From NCBI RefSeq assembly GCF_014256275.1, contig NZ_JACCFE010000002.1, positions 6,584,001 through 6,648,000 of the forward strand: DNA of 64,000 nt, read 5' to 3'. This DNA comes from Rhodococcus sp. 4CII. Lineage in GTDB: Bacteria; Actinomycetota; Actinomycetes; Mycobacteriales; Mycobacteriaceae. How positions within the stretch are numbered: position 1 is the stretch's first letter; the number at the start of each line of letters is the position of its first letter. The notes beneath the pieces were generated by a model. The model was given only the letters and a program-made list of their open reading frames with translations. It was not told where the DNA came from and made no database searches. The position numbers and the translations under genes are program-made. This document shows, one piece after another, positions 61,704-64,000 of the stretch.

Positions 61704-62602
61704 CAGGGAATCTGGCGGTCCAGTATGCGAGCACGGCGCTCGCCTGGGGTGCGAGTTTCCTGTTCATCAAGGTCGGGCTCGAGGGCCTGTCCTTCACCCA
61801 GGTCGTGCTGTGGCGGCTGGTGTTCGGGGCGGTGACCCTCGGTGCAGTTCTCGGGATCACCCGGACCCGGTTGCCGCGCGACGCGGCGACGTGGGCGCAC
61901 CTGTCGGTGCTGGCGCTCGCGCAGTGCCTGGTGCCGTGGTTGCTGTTCAGCTGGGCCGAGCAGAGCATCAGTTCGGGTCTGGCCAGCATCTACAACGCGA
62001 CCACACCGCTCATGACGATGTCGGTGGCCCTGGCGTTCCTGCCGGGTGAGAAGCTCACCGACGCAAAGCTGTTCGGCCTCCTGCTCGGATTCACGGGGGT
62101 GGTCGTGGTTCTGGCGCCGTGGCAGGCGGGAATCGTCGGCAGCGTTCCCGCTCAGCTCGCGTGCCTGGGGGCCACCGCGTCGTACGGTGTGGCATTGGTC
62201 TACCTGCGGCGGTTCATCCTTCCGCGGGGCGTCGGCACACCCACCATCGCGTTCATGCAGGTCTCGATCGCCGCGGCCGCCATGGTCCTGGCCACCCCGT
62301 GGGTCGCGAGCACGCCGATGCACCTGACCCCCGCAATCGTCGCGTCGATGATCGGACTGGGGGCGTTCGGAACCGGGCTGGCGTTCGTGTGGAACACGAA
62401 CGTGGTGCGCGGCTGGGGGCCCACCGCGGCCTCGACCGTCACCTACCTGACGCCGGTGGTCGGAGTCGTGCTGGGCGCGGTCGCCCTCGACGAGCACATC
62501 TCGTGGAATCAGCCCGTCGGCGTGCTCGCGGTGATCGCGGGAATCGTCGTGACCCAGCGGTCTTCGCGCAAGGCCGGCGCGACGGTCGCGGCGACGCCGT
62601 GA
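61700..62602 (+). CDS. EamA-family (DMT) transporter
   Basis: 300 residues, about ten membrane segments in two EamA repeats (first begins YASTALAWGASFLFIKVGLEG; second near ATASYGVALVYLRRF). The end motif YLTPVVGVVLGAVALDEHISWNQPVG is characteristic of drug/metabolite exporters. The start is a TTG overlapping the small peptide gene; no ATG or GTG lies close enough downstream to replace it. Likely controlled by the divergent GlxA-type regulator. Substrate unknown. Confidence 0.85.
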   Translation: MTGNLAVQYASTALAWGASFLFIKVGLEGLSFTQVVLWRLVFGAVTLGAVLGITRTRLPRDAATWAHLSVLALAQCLVPWLLFSWAEQSISSGLASIYNATTPLMTMSVALAFLPGEKLTDAKLFGLLLGFTGVVVVLAPWQAGIVGSVPAQLACLGATASYGVALVYLRRFILPRGVGTPTIAFMQVSIAAAAMVLATPWVASTPMHLTPAIVASMIGLGAFGTGLAFVWNTNVVRGWGPTAASTVTYLTPVVGVVLGAVALDEHISWNQPVGVLAVIAGIVVTQRSSRKAGATVAATP

Positions 62603-63124
62603 TCACGGAGGCGCCGTGACGACCCACTCGCGTTTGGCCTCCCCGTCCCAGCGGCGCACCACCGATGCCCGGCCGATGATGTCACCACCGTCGAGGAGTC
62701 GTGCGGCTTCCGGAATCTGATCGGCCGGGAGTCGCCGCGCGAGGGTCACGTGCGGCGTCCATTCGCCGGGGCGGATGTGCGGCGTGATCTCGGTGGCGCG
62801 TTCCGCGAGATCGAAGACGCTGCGGTGCAGGGACAGCAGGGCTCTCGACGGCACCACCAGCCGGGACAGTGTGACGTGCCTGCCGCCGAACATCACGAGT
62901 CCGCCCAACCTGATGTGGAAGGAGGGCGTCGCGATCCGGCGCCCGAGCAACTCGTCGATCTCCGGTGGTATGTGGCGCGCCACGAACAGGGTGATGTGCG
63001 GCCGATTCGATTCGGCGCGAACGCGTGTGCGGCTGGGCATCCCCGCATCCCACAGACGTTGCCACTCGGCGCGCACGGCAACGTCGGTCGCTTCGTCGAA
63101 CAGCAGTTCCACCGACTGGACCAT
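62603..63124 (-). CDS. 2'-5' RNA ligase family protein (2H phosphoesterase)
   Basis: 173 residues from the ATG at 63124. The two HxT/S motifs of 2H phosphoesterases are present: RPHITLFVA in the first half and TPHVTLARR in the second. Such proteins hydrolyse or ligate 2',3'-cyclic or 2'-5' phosphodiester bonds in RNA or small nucleotides. Its stop follows the convergent EamA gene directly, and its start is 19 bp from the divergent dehydrogenase gene. Confidence 0.85.
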   Translation of the reverse strand: MVQSVELLFDEATDVAVRAEWQRLWDAGMPSRTRVRAESNRPHITLFVARHIPPEIDELLGRRIATPSFHIRLGGLVMFGGRHVTLSRLVVPSRALLSLHRSVFDLAERATEITPHIRPGEWTPHVTLARRLPADQIPEAARLLDGGDIIGRASVVRRWDGEAKREWVVTAPP

Positions 63125-63143
63125 GGTAGGCAATGATGGCCTC

Positions 63144-64000
63144 ATGAGCGGTGGTACGGCAAACATTTCCGATACCCGGATCGGGGTGCTCCTCGGCGAC
63201 GGCATCGGTCACGAGATCGTTCCGGCGACCCAGCGGGTGGTCTCGGCGGCGGTGACAGCAGCGGGAGGCGGTGTCGACTGGGTGGAACTGCCTCTCGGCC
63301 TGGGCGCCATCGAATCGCACGGAACCCCGATTCCCGACTGCACGCTCGCGGCGCTGGACGAACTCGACGCCTGGATCCTGGGCCCGCACGACAGCGCCGC
63401 CTATCCTGAACCGTTCCACGGCCGCCTGACCCCCGGCGGGGTGGTGCGCAAACGATTCGGCCTCTTCGCGAACATCCGGCCCGCGCGCTCGCTCGAGGGC
63501 GTCGCCGCGACGGTGCCCGACATGGACCTCGTGATCGTCAGAGAGAACACCGAAGGGCTGTACGCGGACCGGAACATGTTCGCCGGCAGCGGCGAGTTCA
63601 TGCCGACTCCCGACGTGGCACTGGCCGTCGGCGTCGTGACGAGGACGGCCTGTGAGCGCATCGCGCACACCGCATTCGCGTTGGCGCGCACGCGGGGCCG
63701 ACACGTCACGATCGTCCACAAGGCCAACGTGTTGTCGATGACCACGGGATTGTTCCGGGACGTGTGCCGCGAGGTGGGGGAGCGGGCCTACCCGGACGTC
63801 CGGATCGACGACGAGCACGTCGACGCCATGACCGCGCACCTGGTCCGCAGGGGGCGAGACTTCGACGTCGTGGTGACGGAGAACATGTTCGGCGACATCC
63901 TGTCGGATCTGGCGGGTGAGCTGTCCGGCTCGCTCGGCACGGCGCCGTCGATCAACAGTTCCGAGACCAAGGTGATGGCGCAGGCGGCGCACGGAGCCGC
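63144..64000 (+). CDS. isocitrate/isopropylmalate dehydrogenase family protein (partial, 3' end missing)
   Basis: 285 codons from the ATG at 63144 to the window edge without a stop. Family motifs: VLLGDGIGHEIVPAT, VRENTEGLYADRN, the active-site lysine in IVHKANVLSMT, and the metal/NAD segment VVTENMFGDILSDLAGELSGSLG. A decarboxylating dehydrogenase of a 2-hydroxy acid with a 3-carboxylate; it could be a 3-isopropylmalate, tartrate/malate or isocitrate-type enzyme. The RENTEGLY segment resembles tartrate and homoisocitrate dehydrogenases as much as LeuB. Confidence 0.85.
   Translation, partial: MSGGTANISDTRIGVLLGDGIGHEIVPATQRVVSAAVTAAGGGVDWVELPLGLGAIESHGTPIPDCTLAALDELDAWILGPHDSAAYPEPFHGRLTPGGVVRKRFGLFANIRPARSLEGVAATVPDMDLVIVRENTEGLYADRNMFAGSGEFMPTPDVALAVGVVTRTACERIAHTAFALARTRGRHVTIVHKANVLSMTTGLFRDVCREVGERAYPDVRIDDEHVDAMTAHLVRRGRDFDVVVTENMFGDILSDLAGELSGSLGTAPSINSSETKVMAQAAHGA

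Overview
The window is high-GC actinobacterial chromosome, most likely Rhodococcus (R. jostii/opacus type). Gene order from about 4.4 kb to the right edge follows the Mycobacterium tuberculosis Rv1589-Rv1629 block as I remember it: bioB, bsaP, DUF2567, nadABC, hisDCB-hisH-hisA-impA-hisF-hisI, bcp, trpE, the trp membrane protein, trpC, trpBA, lgt, pyk, tesB, pdtaR, polA. Extra genes are inserted between conserved modules. Gene overlaps of 1-8 bp are common, starts are often GTG, and many genes have a TANNNT -10 element 6-8 bp before the start codon, which suggests leaderless mRNAs. I saw no insertion sequence, prophage, CRISPR array or origin.

Layout. 0-1.1 kb: end of an Sdh1-type succinate dehydrogenase flavoprotein gene and its Fe-S subunit gene. 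1.1-4.4 kb: a GntR regulator with a membrane desaturase/hydroxylase, a secreted lipase, and a TetR regulator of BioQ type. 4.4-6.4 kb: the biotin synthase unit, with two operator boxes on its promoter. 6.3-7.8 kb: a divergent SDR/TetR pair. 8-12.3 kb: NrtR and nadABC for de novo NAD synthesis. 12.4-17.5 kb: accessory genes (LysE exporter, secreted GH1 glycosidase, acyl-CoA dehydrogenase behind a long palindrome, zinc metallopeptidase). 17.6-25.7 kb: the his cluster, including two or three small or accessory membrane proteins. 25.7-27.8 kb: tautomerase, MarR regulator with a DODA-type dioxygenase, and a Bcp peroxiredoxin. 27.9-34.3 kb: trpE, a membrane protein, trpC, trpB, trpA and lgt. No trpF is present, so the HisA homologue is probably the bifunctional PriA.

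34.3-43.8 kb: a TM2 protein, the glutamate synthase pair gltBD behind a roughly 155-nt leader, pyruvate kinase and acyl-CoA thioesterase II. 43.8-49 kb is accessory: a small acidic protein, a BacA/SbmA-like ABC exporter family protein, a DUF4185 protein, an SRPBCC protein, and a broken ECF41 sigma factor gene beside an intact ECF41-type promoter and its expected AhpD/CMD-family target gene. 49-51.4 kb: an unusual tRNA with CAA anticodon, the ANTAR response regulator PdtaR, and a second SDR/TetR pair. 51.5-57.1 kb: a branched-chain amino acid ABC transporter (livK on +, livHMGF on -). 57.3-64 kb: polA, thioredoxin, a GlxA-type regulator facing a 38-residue membrane peptide and an EamA exporter, a 2'-5' RNA ligase-like protein, and a truncated isocitrate/isopropylmalate dehydrogenase family gene.

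Most of the window is conserved biosynthesis (biotin, NAD, His, Trp, Glu). The observations most worth following up are the ECF41 deletion next to an orphaned promoter, the short-variable-arm tRNA(CAA), the gltB leader with an upstream ORF, the LivH permease with a secreted-type N-terminal domain, and several near-perfect operator palindromes. All functional assignments rest on reading motifs and family resemblance; no database search was run.
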